64,000 nucleotides of DNA from Photobacterium gaetbulicola Gung47 (GCA_000940995.1 CP005973.1:1988530-2052529), one strand, 5' to 3'; counted from the stretch's first letter, positions 33,368 to 42,275 are shown. Notes: generated by a model from the letters alone, not told the origin. A program made the numbers and translations.

Positions 33368-34444
33368 GTGAAAGGAACATCCATTTCGTTCACCCCGTTT
33401 GTCAGGGTGGCAACAATAGCATTGCTGGGAAGCATCCTAGCCGGATGTAACCAAGCTAATTCAGAAATAACCGAAGAGGTCGTCAAGCCCGTGAAACTGC
33501 TGGAAATCCCAATGCCAGCGAATCAGGCGAGTAATGCTTTTCCTGGCAAGCTAGTCGCGACACAGCGCGCCCAGCTTTCTTTTCAGGTACCTGGCGAAAT
33601 TGCCAAGCTGACGGTCAGGGTCGGCCAGCGAGTCAAGCAAGGTCAGGTACTGGCGGTACTGGATGATCAGGATTACCGCTTGGCTTTCGATGCCAAAATG
33701 GCAGAGTTTGAGTTGGCGCAAAGCCAGTTCCTGCGCGCCAAGCAGCTATACGGCAAGAAGCTGATCAGTACCGACCAGTTTGACCAGCGCGAGACTGCTT
33801 ACAAGGCGGCAGCCGCGAACTTGGAACAAGCAAAAACAGACGTTGAACATACCTTGATCAAAGCGCCTTTCAACGGTGTCGTTTCACTGAAATTTGTTAA
33901 CCAGAACCAGTTTGTTGGTGCCAACCAACCTGTGATGAACATCCAGAATGTGGATGAAATGGACGTGAGCTTCAATCTGCCGGTACCTTTTGTGAAGCAG
34001 ACCAGCTTGTCGGCGATCCGCCAGACTGCGGTGTGGGTTGAGATGGATAACCACCCAGCCCAGCCGATCCACGCAGAGTTCAAAGAGCTGTCGACCAAGC
34101 CCGATGCTGATACTAACAGCTATACCGCGAAGGTGACCCTTTCCCGCCCGGAGGAGATGAACTTGCTCTCCGGCATGGTAGGTCAGGTGCATTTTGCCAA
34201 GCCTGAGCTGTCTACTGCCGTGCGTTTGCCGGAAGGTGCCTGGGTTGAAAAACAAAACGGCCATGGGACATTGTGGCAGTTTGATCCCCAAACCGGCGTG
34301 GTCGATGCTCTGGAAGTCGCTCTCAACGATCAGGGCGAGGTGGTATCAGGTTTGGCTCCGGGGATCATGGTGGTGATCGCTGGCGCGACTGATTTGTTGC
34401 CGGGCCAACAGGTGCGAGCCTGGGAACGTGAGGGTGGTATCTAA
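33368..34444 (+). CDS. RND efflux periplasmic adaptor lipoprotein 1
   Basis: A 358-residue membrane-fusion protein starting at GTG 33368 after AGAGAGA. Lipobox ILAGC (C27) anchors it in the inner membrane. It has the split lipoyl domain (QLSFQVPGEIAKLTVRVGQRV and ALIKAPF-like HTLIKAPFNGVVSLKFV), a coiled-coil hairpin between, and a beta-barrel region. It is the first of two adaptors in one operon with an RND permease; the stop is only 1 bp before the next ATG. Confidence 0.88.
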   Translation: MKGTSISFTPFVRVATIALLGSILAGCNQANSEITEEVVKPVKLLEIPMPANQASNAFPGKLVATQRAQLSFQVPGEIAKLTVRVGQRVKQGQVLAVLDDQDYRLAFDAKMAEFELAQSQFLRAKQLYGKKLISTDQFDQRETAYKAAAANLEQAKTDVEHTLIKAPFNGVVSLKFVNQNQFVGANQPVMNIQNVDEMDVSFNLPVPFVKQTSLSAIRQTAVWVEMDNHPAQPIHAEFKELSTKPDADTNSYTAKVTLSRPEEMNLLSGMVGQVHFAKPELSTAVRLPEGAWVEKQNGHGTLWQFDPQTGVVDALEVALNDQGEVVSGLAPGIMVVIAGATDLLPGQQVRAWEREGGI

Positions 34445-34445
34445 G

Positions 34446-35522
34446 ATGTTGAAGAAGATGTCATTCGCCGTTCTTTCCATGATGGTATTAGCCGGTTGCC
34501 AAGAGCCGCCGCAGCAACAAACTACTGCTTCGCTTGCAGTGTCTTCCCTGACGGTTGATCAGCCGATAACCAGCCAGTTCCGCTCCTTCAAGGGCCAGGT
34601 GGAAGCGGCAGAAAATACCCCGTTGGCGTTTCGGGTTGAAGGCGAGCTGCAGCGCGTATTGGTTAAATCTGGCCAGCAGGTCAAGAAAGGCGAGCTCCTT
34701 GCCGAACTGGATGCTGATAAGTTCGAGCAGCAACGCAATGATGCCCAGGTTCAGTTTGGTCTGGCGACCAAACAGCTTCAGCGTGGCCGGGAATTGTTCG
34801 AGCGCAAGATGATCTCCAAGGCTGAGCTCGACGAGCTGTCTGCCAATCACAAGCTGACAAAAGTGAACTTCAAGGCGGCGGAGCGCCGTTTGGGCTACAC
34901 CCGCTTGGTTGCGCCGTTCGACGGCGTGGTGGCAGATGTGCCTAAGGAGTCGTTCGAGGCGGTATCTCCGGGTGAAACGGTCGTTAACCTGTACCAGGAC
35001 GATCTGCTGTATATCAATATCGCCGTATCCGATCACGTGCTGGCCATGCTCAACCCGCAGCAGGTGAACCGCAGTTACCAGCCAATGGCGCGTTTTGGGT
35101 CCGAGTCGCAAACCTATCCCGTGACCTACCTTGAGCATACCGGCGAGCTAGAGCCACAAAGCCAAACCTACCGGATGTGGTTTGAAATGCCGCAGCGAGA
35201 GCCGGCGATTTTGCCGGGCACCAGCGTGTCTCTGCGTGTCGATATGGCGGAAGCGGGCCTGAGTACTTTGCAAGGCTACCAGCTGCCGATGACAGCTATT
35301 GAGGCAGGGCGTGAAGCGGGTCAGTTTTTTGTTTGGAAGCTCGACGGCAATCAGGTCCACAAGGTGGAAGTCAGTATTGGTCAGCTTAATAATCACGGTG
35401 CCATCGTAAGCAGCGGTATCAGCGAGGGTGAGCGCCTGGTGACCTCCAGCTTGCGAAAAATGCGCGAGGGAATGGAAGTGACCCAGTTACCAGCAGTAAA
35501 AGCAGAGGCGAAGGCCCTGTGA
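34446..35522 (+). CDS. RND efflux periplasmic adaptor lipoprotein 2
   Basis: A 358-residue second adaptor of the same family, with lipobox VLAGC (C18), lipoyl halves LAFRVEGELQRVLVKSGQQV and TRLVAPFDGVVADV, and a membrane-proximal domain ending in MREGMEV. ATG 34446 is preferred over upstream GTG 34428 because GAGGGTGG lies before it and it opens the signal peptide directly. Paired adaptors next to one RND permease occur in Vibrio-group pumps and may form mixed hexamers. Its last codons overlap the GTG of the small gene that follows. Confidence 0.88.
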   Translation: MLKKMSFAVLSMMVLAGCQEPPQQQTTASLAVSSLTVDQPITSQFRSFKGQVEAAENTPLAFRVEGELQRVLVKSGQQVKKGELLAELDADKFEQQRNDAQVQFGLATKQLQRGRELFERKMISKAELDELSANHKLTKVNFKAAERRLGYTRLVAPFDGVVADVPKESFEAVSPGETVVNLYQDDLLYINIAVSDHVLAMLNPQQVNRSYQPMARFGSESQTYPVTYLEHTGELEPQSQTYRMWFEMPQREPAILPGTSVSLRVDMAEAGLSTLQGYQLPMTAIEAGREAGQFFVWKLDGNQVHKVEVSIGQLNNHGAIVSSGISEGERLVTSSLRKMREGMEVTQLPAVKAEAKAL

Positions 35523-35767
35523 AATTGAACATGCCCACCATTGTCCAATCCCTCATTCGCTGGGTGGTTTGGCTGGTGATCACATTGGCTGGCCTCGCCC
35601 TCTTCACCGGATTAGGGCAACTGATGGCTGGCAAGCTGATTGACGGGGGCATGCAGTTTTTAGAGTTATCAATTCAGGCCACGCCCGTTATTACGACATT
35701 TTGGGTGCTTGGTGAAGATGATTGGGGATTGACTATGGCAGTAGCCACCATGGGAGCAGTACAGTGA
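35519..35767 (+). CDS. Small (82-residue) membrane protein inside the RND operon
   Basis: Starts at GTG 35519, overlapping the adaptor stop (GTGA), and ends overlapping the GTG start of the RND gene (GTGA again), so it sits in an unbroken chain of coupled genes. One clear membrane helix (about 13-38, WVVWLVITLAGLALFTGLGQLM) and a second weaker hydrophobic stretch (about 48-65). Not a recognised family. Position suggests an accessory subunit of the pump, like the small AcrZ-type proteins, but there is no sequence resemblance to AcrZ. ATG 35531 is an alternative start. Confidence 0.65.
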   Translation: MKLNMPTIVQSLIRWVVWLVITLAGLALFTGLGQLMAGKLIDGGMQFLELSIQATPVITTFWVLGEDDWGLTMAVATMGAVQ

Positions 35768-38700
35768 ATATTGCTGAGTATTCAATAAAAAATAAAGTCA
35801 TTAGCTGGCTATTTTTGATTATTCTGGCGGCCGGGGGGGTGACCTCGTTTCTGGACTTGGGCAGGCTGGAAGACCCGGCCTTTACCATCAAAGATGCCAT
35901 GATTGTGGCGACCTATCCGGGGGCAACCACCACAGAAGTTGAAGAAGAGCTGACCTATCCGCTGGAGAAAGCGGTGCGTCAATTGCCGTATATCGACAAA
36001 GTGACCTCGACCTCGTCTGCCGGGATGACCCAGATAATGGTCAGTATGGAGATGATTTACGGCCCGGACGAGTTGCCACAGATCTGGGATGAAATGCGTC
36101 GTAAGGTTAATGATCTGCGTCCGATATTGCCATCCGGTGTGGGTTCGCTGCAGATAATCGACGATTTTGGTGATGTGTACGGCGTGATGATCATGCTGAC
36201 CGGCGAGGGCTATTCATACGTCGAACTCAAGCAGTACGCCGATTACCTGATCCGTGAACTGGAGTTGGTCGACGGTGTCGGCAAAGTGAGTCTGGCCGGG
36301 GAACAGCAAGAGCAAATTTTTGTCGAGATTTCCGTTGAGCGCATGGCGGCGCTGAATCTGGACATGAACACCGTTGTTGGCTTGCTTAACCAGCAAAACA
36401 GCGTAACCGCCTCGGGTGAGATGATGATCAATGGACAGAACCTGATCATCCGCCCCAACGGCGAGATGAACAGTGTCGAATCACTGGAAAACTTGGTTAT
36501 CCATGGCCGCGATACCGGTAATCTTATCCGCCTCAAAGATGTCGCAACCGTGTCCCGTGGCGTGCAGGAAAAGCCGGGTAATATCGTGACCTATAACGGT
36601 CAGCCTGCGATTAACCTAGGTCTTTCTTTTGCCTCTGGGGTCAACGTAGTAGAAGTGGGCAAACAGCTTGATGCCCGTTTGGCTGAGCTGGAAAACATCA
36701 AGCCCGCCGGTGTTGAGTTGAACTACTTCTATAACCAGGCGCAGGAAGTGGACAAGTCGGTACAGGACTTTGTGGTCAGCCTGGGTCAGGCGGTGGCGAT
36801 CGTGATTGTGGTGCTGCTGTTTGCCATGGGGCTGCGCAGTGGGGTGATCATCGGTTTGGTACTGCTGCTGACGGTATTCGGTACCTTTATCATGATGAAG
36901 CTCAATGACGTTGAGCTGCACCGTATCTCCCTGGGCGCCCTGATCATTGCGCTGGGTATGCTGGTGGATAATGCCATCGTGGTAGTCGAAGGGATCTTGG
37001 TCGGTCTGAAGAAAGGCCGTACCAAGGTGCAGGCGGCGGCAGATATTGCCAAGCAGACCCAATGGCCGCTGCTTGGTGCGACCGTGATTGCCATCACCGC
37101 ATTTGCCCCTATCGGTTTGTCGTCGGATGCAACCGGTGAGTTTATGGGATCACTGTTCTGGGTGCTGTGTTATTCCTTGTTCCTGAGCTGGATCACCGCA
37201 CTGACACTGACGCCTTTCTTGGCCGATTTATTGCTCAAAGACGAAGATAAAAACCAGCAGGATGATGAAGACCCATATAAAGGTGCATTGTTTACTGTCT
37301 TTGGTGCAATGCTGAGATTTGCTCTGCGTTTCCGTTGGTTGACCATGGTAAGCATGCTGGCTCTGCTGGTGAGCGCGGTAATCGCCTTTGGCCAAGTGAA
37401 GCAGTCGTTCTTTCCACCGTCGAATACGCCGATGTTCTACGTTGATTTGTGGATGCCGGAAGGGACCGATATTCGCGAGACCATAGCCCAGACAGAGCAG
37501 GTCGAACAGTACATCCGCCGTCAAGACGATGTTGATTTCGTCACAACCTCTGTGGGGCAGGGTATGCAGCGCTTTATGCTGACCTATCAGCCGGAGAAGA
37601 GCTACGAGTCTTATGCCCAACTGCAGGTGCGCACCACCAGTCGCGACAACATGTTTGATTTGCTGCACAAGCTGGATGCAGGACTGCCTGCCAAGTTTGA
37701 TCAGCCGACCTTCCAGTTCAAGCTGATGGAATTCGGTCCGTCGCCGGCATCGAAGATCGAGGCACGTATTATTGGCCCAGATCCGCAAACGCTGCGTGAT
37801 ATCGCGATGCAAGTGGAAGACGTCTTACTGCAAGACCCAGGCGCTCGAAACGTCCGTCACGACTGGCGTGAACGCACTAAGGAGTTAGTGCCACAGTTCA
37901 ATGAAACCAAGGCGCGTCGTTTGGGGATTTCGAAACAAGATTTGTCCAATACCCTGCAGATGGCCTATGGAGGTAATACGATTGGTTTGCTGCGTGACGG
38001 TACCCATATGCTGCCGATCATCACGCGTCTGCCGGAGTCTGAGCGGGTCGATTACGATACCCTGCAGAACCTCCAGCTTTGGAGCCCGGTCCAGCAGGCT
38101 TACGTACCGATTGAGCAGGTCATCGATGGCGTTGATCTCGGTTGGTCCGAGCCGCTGATCCAGCGCAAAGACCGGAAGCGGACCCTGACGGTACTGGCAG
38201 ACCATGATGTGCTGGGTGATGAAACTGCGGCGACTCTGTTTAATCGTATCCGCCCTCAGGTTGAAGCCCTGCCGCTGCCGGTTGGCTACAGCATCGAGTG
38301 GGGTGGCGAATATGAATCATCGAAAGATGCGCAGGAGTCCATGATGGCCTCAATGCCGATGGGTTACCTGTTTATGTTCGTGATCACTATCTTCCTGTTC
38401 AACTCGCTGAAGAAGCCGTTGGTGATTTGGGCGACGGTACCGCTGTCGATTATCGGGGTGGCATTTGGCCTGTTGGCAACCAACATTCCATTCAGCTTCA
38501 CCGCCTTGCTTGGCCTGTTGAGTCTAAGCGGGATGATTTTGAAAAACGGTATCGTATTGCTAGATCAAATCAATATTGAGCTGGAGTCTGGCAAGCAGCC
38601 TTATGATGCCATTGTCGACAGTGCCATCAGCCGTGTTCGTCCAGTGAGTATGGCGGCACTGACAACGATTCTGGGGATGATCCCGCTGGTGTTCGATGCC

Positions 38701-38823
38701 TTCTTTAATTCGCTGGCGATCACCATCATGGCGGGCCTGGGTTTTGCCACGGTACTGACACTGATTGTGGTGCCTGTGTTGTTTGCCCTGTTCTACAACG
38801 TTAAGCAGCCAGCAAAAGCTTAA
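35764..38823 (+). CDS. RND-family efflux permease (HAE1/AcrB-like)
   Basis: A 1019-residue trimeric proton-driven pump with 12 membrane helices and two large periplasmic loops. GTG 35764, overlapping the small gene's stop, begins VNIAEYSIKNKVISWLFLI, the usual start of this subgroup; the frame is open further upstream but without family sequence. Helix IV carries the proton-relay pattern LGMLVDNAIVVVEGI, and helix X region has GMILKNGIVLLDQIN. The subgroup resembles VexH/VmeF-like or AcrF-like multidrug pumps of vibrios. No outer-membrane factor is in the operon, so TolC is probably shared. A terminator follows. Confidence 0.92.
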   Translation: MNIAEYSIKNKVISWLFLIILAAGGVTSFLDLGRLEDPAFTIKDAMIVATYPGATTTEVEEELTYPLEKAVRQLPYIDKVTSTSSAGMTQIMVSMEMIYGPDELPQIWDEMRRKVNDLRPILPSGVGSLQIIDDFGDVYGVMIMLTGEGYSYVELKQYADYLIRELELVDGVGKVSLAGEQQEQIFVEISVERMAALNLDMNTVVGLLNQQNSVTASGEMMINGQNLIIRPNGEMNSVESLENLVIHGRDTGNLIRLKDVATVSRGVQEKPGNIVTYNGQPAINLGLSFASGVNVVEVGKQLDARLAELENIKPAGVELNYFYNQAQEVDKSVQDFVVSLGQAVAIVIVVLLFAMGLRSGVIIGLVLLLTVFGTFIMMKLNDVELHRISLGALIIALGMLVDNAIVVVEGILVGLKKGRTKVQAAADIAKQTQWPLLGATVIAITAFAPIGLSSDATGEFMGSLFWVLCYSLFLSWITALTLTPFLADLLLKDEDKNQQDDEDPYKGALFTVFGAMLRFALRFRWLTMVSMLALLVSAVIAFGQVKQSFFPPSNTPMFYVDLWMPEGTDIRETIAQTEQVEQYIRRQDDVDFVTTSVGQGMQRFMLTYQPEKSYESYAQLQVRTTSRDNMFDLLHKLDAGLPAKFDQPTFQFKLMEFGPSPASKIEARIIGPDPQTLRDIAMQVEDVLLQDPGARNVRHDWRERTKELVPQFNETKARRLGISKQDLSNTLQMAYGGNTIGLLRDGTHMLPIITRLPESERVDYDTLQNLQLWSPVQQAYVPIEQVIDGVDLGWSEPLIQRKDRKRTLTVLADHDVLGDETAATLFNRIRPQVEALPLPVGYSIEWGGEYESSKDAQESMMASMPMGYLFMFVITIFLFNSLKKPLVIWATVPLSIIGVAFGLLATNIPFSFTALLGLLSLSGMILKNGIVLLDQINIELESGKQPYDAIVDSAISRVRPVSMAALTTILGMIPLVFDAFFNSLAITIMAGLGFATVLTLIVVPVLFALFYNVKQPAKA

Positions 38824-38844
38824 CGGTTGGGAAACTAAAAATGC

Positions 38845-38883
38845 AAAACCCCGTTGTACATAATGTATAGCGGGGTTTTTTTA
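38845..38883 (+). terminator. Terminator of the RND operon
   Basis: AAAACCCCG/CGGGGTTTT stem (38845-38853 with 38871-38879) with inner pairing and a T7 tail. Confidence 0.88.
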
Positions 38884-38907
38884 TAGGGTTATGTCAGTAC
38901 GAACTGA

Positions 38908-39579
38908 TCACCTGAAGAACAACTGGCTGAACGGATTGAGCAAGGTTGCCAGTCCTGACGTGAAGTGCAGCGGCGCATTTAACAGGGTCAGGCATAGGCA
39001 ATCTTTCCCCTCCCGGGTTCTTGGCAGATGCTTGTGCGCTTCGGTTTGGATTATGAAATCACCTGGTTTGTAGGTACCGTTTTCATCGTAGAATTCGCCC
39101 GCGAGAACCAGGGTGATTTCTTGCCCCTGATGGGTATGCTCTGGCAAGGCACTGTCGGAATCCATATAAATGAAATTCATCTTGCTGGTTCCGCTGACAT
39201 CCACTTGAGCACGCTTGATGTTTCCTGGCAGGCGGGACCAGGGACCAATTTTCTCGTTGTGGCGCTGCAAGGCAGAAGGAAGAGGATATGATTTGTCTTC
39301 CAATTTGAGTTGGGTGTCAGGCCATTCATCGACAGTTTCGTCAACAAGCTCTTGATCCATGATCTGTTGCATCATGGCATTGAGCGCCGGCGACAACGTT
39401 GCTGGTTCGCTTTTCTCAAGTAGGCCTGCCTGTTCAGTCTCGATGGCCGCGATTTTCTGCCGGCAGTAAGGACAGAATTCTAGGTGAGCACTGATCATAA
39501 TGCTCGATGCTGACTCCAGTTCACCATGGGCGAAACGGCTAAGGAGGGCATGGTCGGGATGGAAGTGAATATTAGCCAT
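38908..39579 (-). CDS. chrR: ChrR-type zinc anti-sigma factor
   Basis: A 223-residue two-domain anti-sigma factor. The zinc anti-sigma domain (1-90) has H32-x3-C36-x2-C39 and an upstream HFHPDH. The C-terminal cupin (about 125-210) has H148-T-H150, E154 and H182/H184, matching the metal ligands H141, H143, E147 and H177 of Rhodobacter ChrR. In that system ChrR holds the sigma factor until singlet oxygen or organic peroxide releases it. Its ATG lies 8 bp inside the end of the sigma gene, so they are coupled. Confidence 0.9.
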   Translation of the reverse strand: MANIHFHPDHALLSRFAHGELESASSIMISAHLEFCPYCRQKIAAIETEQAGLLEKSEPATLSPALNAMMQQIMDQELVDETVDEWPDTQLKLEDKSYPLPSALQRHNEKIGPWSRLPGNIKRAQVDVSGTSKMNFIYMDSDSALPEHTHQGQEITLVLAGEFYDENGTYKPGDFIIQTEAHKHLPRTREGKDCLCLTLLNAPLHFTSGLATLLNPFSQLFFR

Positions 39580-40186
39580 CGAGGGCCTCCTTCATTTTTT
39601 GCAGGGCCAGGCGGAGTCGACTTTTCACCGTGCCAAGAGGCACATCGAGGGCATCCGCGACGTCTTGGTGGGAAGCGCCTTGCATGCAGACCATACGGAC
39701 AATTTCCGCTTGGGCAGGGGGAAGCTGATTAATTGCTGCTTCCAATTCCTTACTCACGATTGAGTGAAACTCAGCAGGGAGTTTATCGGCATCAACATCT
39801 TCGTGCAGGATCGGCCAGAGATCATCACCTTGGACCCAATCTTGCTGATGCTTGGTCTTTCTGAGCAGATCGAACTTAACATTCCGGGCGACAGAATAAA
39901 TCCATGTGAGCGCAGCACCTTTGGACTCGTCATAAAGGTGCGCTTTCAGCCACACCTTAAGCATGGTTTCCTGAACGATTTCCATTGCCAATGACTCATC
40001 TCGCAATTGCTTGCGGGAAAAATTAAGCAATTTGGGGGCAACCGAGGTAAACAGCTGCTCGTAACTGCGGCGGCAACGGGAATCGGCAATATTGTGTAGT
40101 AGCATTGCTACATCGATAGCAGGCGCTTCATCGTTAATGAGAGACTCCTTGCTGCTCCTGGAGTGCATAATTGCATGTGTTCTCAT
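39572..40186 (-). CDS. rpoE: ECF sigma factor, RpoE/ChrR-paired (ECF11 type)
   Basis: A 204-residue ECF sigma factor. Sigma2 is at about 35-105 (YEQLFTSVAPKLLNFSRKQ, then EIVQETMLKVWLKA, AALTWIYSVARNVKFDLLR) and sigma4 at about 145-200 (LPPAQAEIVRMVCMQGASHQDVADALDVPLGTVKSRLRLAL). ATG 40186 follows AGGG at 5 nt; upstream in-frame starts lack this. The gene pair order, coupling and ChrR partner identify the singlet-oxygen-responsive group. A promoter with the TGATC/CGTA elements recalled for this group lies at 40938-40964. This is not the envelope-stress RpoE of E. coli. Confidence 0.9.
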   Translation of the reverse strand: MRTHAIMHSRSSKESLINDEAPAIDVAMLLHNIADSRCRRSYEQLFTSVAPKLLNFSRKQLRDESLAMEIVQETMLKVWLKAHLYDESKGAALTWIYSVARNVKFDLLRKTKHQQDWVQGDDLWPILHEDVDADKLPAEFHSIVSKELEAAINQLPPAQAEIVRMVCMQGASHQDVADALDVPLGTVKSRLRLALQKMKEALDG

Positions 40187-40233
40187 GTTAACCCTATCTG
40201 CAAGCATATGTCCGTTTGCAATAAACGCCAAAA

Positions 40234-40836
40234 CTATTTGATGCGATCACTCTGACGTATGATTTTTCTGAGATATCTCAGGCATGGCTCGGAGGTGGGA
40301 GACTTTAATAGCCGTTGTTTTGTGCCCAGTGGAATGGGGAGAATTTCCAGCCAGCGCCAGCAAATCCAGTTGGTGTTGAATTGGTTTGTTGGCGAGCTTA
40401 AAGCACCGGAATTCAATTGCTGGTTGGGATACTCACTCGTAAGTTGCAAAAGACGCATCACAAGCAGATCATCGTCGGGGAGGACGCTATCTTGCCATAG
40501 TGGGTAGACTTGCCCCTCGAGGTGCTGATGCTGAACGCCAGAGGCGGTGACTTTTCCCCAGTGCCGGATAGCAAGCTTAAGCTTGATTTGGCTTCCGCTG
40601 AGCCAGTCGACGTCCTCTATGGCTGCAAACATGATAATGTCACCGCTATTACCGGCAATTTGGCCCGAATCATCTTGCATAACAAGCCACAAGCCACCTG
40701 CACGTAATCCGTCAGTAACGGTATGGGTGAAGCGGTATCCGGTACCATTGATGTTGCCATTACCCATAGGCATGAAATGATCACGGCATTTTAGATAGGG
40801 TAAGCGTTTAAATTCATTTGAGATCAACGACACCAT
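40234..40836 (-). CDS. Divergent LON substrate-binding-domain-like protein
   Basis: A 200-residue protein. The C-terminal half, NTNWICWRWLEILPIPLGTKQRLL followed by YLRKII-type residues, and the middle VTDGLRAGGLWLVM match stand-alone LON N-terminal (PUA-like) domain proteins of the COG2802 type. The very N-terminus is atypical: the usual LPLFP...FEPRY segment is poorly conserved. AAGGAGGA stands directly before ATG 40836, a strong ribosome site. It is transcribed toward the sigma gene, 47 bp away, and probably belongs to the same operon. Role unknown; a protein-binding function is inferred from the LON domain. Confidence 0.6.
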   Translation of the reverse strand: MVSLISNEFKRLPYLKCRDHFMPMGNGNINGTGYRFTHTVTDGLRAGGLWLVMQDDSGQIAGNSGDIIMFAAIEDVDWLSGSQIKLKLAIRHWGKVTASGVQHQHLEGQVYPLWQDSVLPDDDLLVMRLLQLTSEYPNQQLNSGALSSPTNQFNTNWICWRWLEILPIPLGTKQRLLKSPTSEPCLRYLRKIIRQSDRIK

Positions 40837-40937
40837 GCGTCCTCCTTTATTGGGTATTACGTGGGTAAGTCATGTTTGGATGACTGTGTTTTCTGTTTGT
40901 GGAGTCGGAGGGATTCTCAAGATTGAGATTTTTTTTG

Positions 40938-40964
40938 TGATCGGGTGAAAGTCAGGCATACGTA
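40938..40964 (+). promoter_or_regulatory. Putative ECF11-type promoter (TGATC-N18-CGTA)
   Basis: TGATC at 40938-40942 and CGTA at 40961-40964, 18 bp apart. These are the -35 and -10 elements I recall for the ChrR-paired ECF group. It points toward the decayed DUF4397 gene that begins 36 bp further, and lies beside the sigma/ChrR genes. Confidence 0.5.
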
Positions 40965-40999
40965 TCTGACGCCACAGGCAACCACGAAGGAATGATCTG

Positions 41000-41426
41000 A
41001 TGAAAGCCAAGTCACTTACCCTTGCTGTTGTTTCGGCACTTGCCCTTGCCCTTGCCGGTTTGGAAATGATTGATTATCAGGCCGTCAGCAGCTTGTTGAG
41101 CGTGGACAGTGGGACCTATGACGTGTTCGCTGTGGGTCAAACTGCGGACATTGTGCCTGAAGGCGGTGATGTTCGCCTTGATGTACTGCATGCACATCTG
41201 GCACCTACCGAATTCGTGTGACAGTAGCAGGTTCGAAGGACGTTGCCTTTGACAGTGGTGAGTTGGATTTAGCCGGAGGTAGTGATTTGATGATCACTGC
41301 GGTACCGAATGTCGATGGTGGCGCAGTATCACCGGTGAACTTGCTGGTAGCTGACGGTATCGCGGTGCTGCGCTGGACGATCTGACATTTGGTATCAATG
41401 CCGACAATTTTTCGAGTGCGGAATAA
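41000..41426 (+). pseudogene. DUF4397-like exported protein, frameshifted remnant
   Basis: GGAATG-type site and ATG 41000 start a signal-peptide-like MKAKSLTLAVVSALALALAG. The frame then reads TYDVFAVGQTADIVPEGG and RLDVLHAHLAPTEF before stopping at 41219. DUF4397-like sequence resumes in another frame at 41218 (VTVAGSKDVAFDSGELDLAG, ITAVPNVDGGAVSPVNLLVADG) to 41385, and a third frame gives ALDDLTFGINADNFSSAE ending at TAA 41424. So at least two frameshifts and probable internal deletions have broken a gene of DUF4397 repeats. It retains a promoter of ChrR-sigma type and a terminator. Confidence 0.7.
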
Positions 41427-41444
41427 CCGTGATATCAAACAGAA

Positions 41445-41470
41445 AAGCCATCCTCCGGGATGGCTTGTTT
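41445..41470 (+). terminator. Terminator after the DUF4397 remnant
   Basis: AAGCCATCC/GGATGGCTT hairpin (41445-41453 with 41458-41466), 4-nt loop, followed by TGTTTGTC. Confidence 0.75.
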
Positions 41471-41511
41471 GTCTTGGCGTGAAGGGGGCGAGACCAGTAT
41501 TATCGCTACTG

Positions 41512-41808
41512 TTAAAAGCTGATATCGTAACGGACTTTTCCGCCAGTATTATCGCTGCTGCCTATCATTTCATCGTAGGGTGTCACCATCTCGAATACCG
41601 CTTGGCGGATCCCTAGTTGACTGAGTTTCTCTTCTGCTTCGTGCAGTGACTGCCCGGTAATGGAACGGTGGTGATTGTCTTTGAGGTGGTAGAAGTTACC
41701 TTTGTTGTCTTCCCCACCAATCAAGTAGCTGGTTGAATCTGCGGTATTGATAATGGTGGGTGTCAATACTCCCCGTTTCATCAGTGAAAGTAACGCTTCC
41801 TGAGTCAT
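41512..41808 (-). CDS. Small conserved-looking cytosolic protein
   Basis: A 98-residue protein beginning MTQEALLSLMKRG at ATG 41808, which has AGGAGT 6 nt upstream; two ATG or other starts further up lack this. It resembles small Vibrio-group proteins of the DUF6482 kind in style (a helix, then short strands, NFYHLKDNHHRSITGQSLHEAEEKL), but I cannot assign it firmly. No signal peptide or membrane segment. Not in an obvious operon. Confidence 0.6.
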   Translation of the reverse strand: MTQEALLSLMKRGVLTPTIINTADSTSYLIGGEDNKGNFYHLKDNHHRSITGQSLHEAEEKLSQLGIRQAVFEMVTPYDEMIGSSDNTGGKVRYDISF

Positions 41809-41961
41809 GGCCATACTCCTGAATGAGAGCAACAGTGCTGTTGCCTTGTCATTAACGCTGATAACAGCGCAAGCGATCATCTATGGTGTGGTCGCGGATA
41901 ACGACTTATCAGCGACAAAGTTGGAGGCAGATAGCGGTATCCGCCCTGGTGGTATATTGGC

Positions 41962-42210
41962 TCAGTAGGTCTCTTTTTTGGGCTTCTTGTCTTTCTTATT
42001 GCCTTTACCTGGGTTGTCATCACCATGAACGCTGCGGTTTTCTTGATCCTTTTTCCATTGTTCACACTCTTCCGAGGTGATCTTTACATTTTCAGACTCC
42101 AGCTTCAGGCAATCTTTGCTGATTTCAAAACCGTCGCCAGATATCTTTACATCAGCGGTGGCTCCCAGACTAACCATCAGGGTCAGTAGGCAGGCAAAAA
42201 CTCGGTACAT
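41962..42210 (-). CDS. Small secreted protein with basic tail
   Basis: An 82-residue protein: signal peptide MYRVFACLLTLMVSLGATA, then VKISGDGFEISKDCLKL with two cysteines (KDCLK and EECEQW) that could form a disulfide, and a lysine-rich, low-complexity C-terminus (GKGNKKDKKPKKE). Family not recognised. Likely periplasmic. Monocistronic. Confidence 0.65.
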   Translation of the reverse strand: MYRVFACLLTLMVSLGATADVKISGDGFEISKDCLKLESENVKITSEECEQWKKDQENRSVHGDDNPGKGNKKDKKPKKETY

Positions 42211-42275
42211 GGCAAATTCCTTGTGGTTGATATCACAACAAGTGTAGAAGCTCTTTTGCTTCTATGTGTTAAGGA

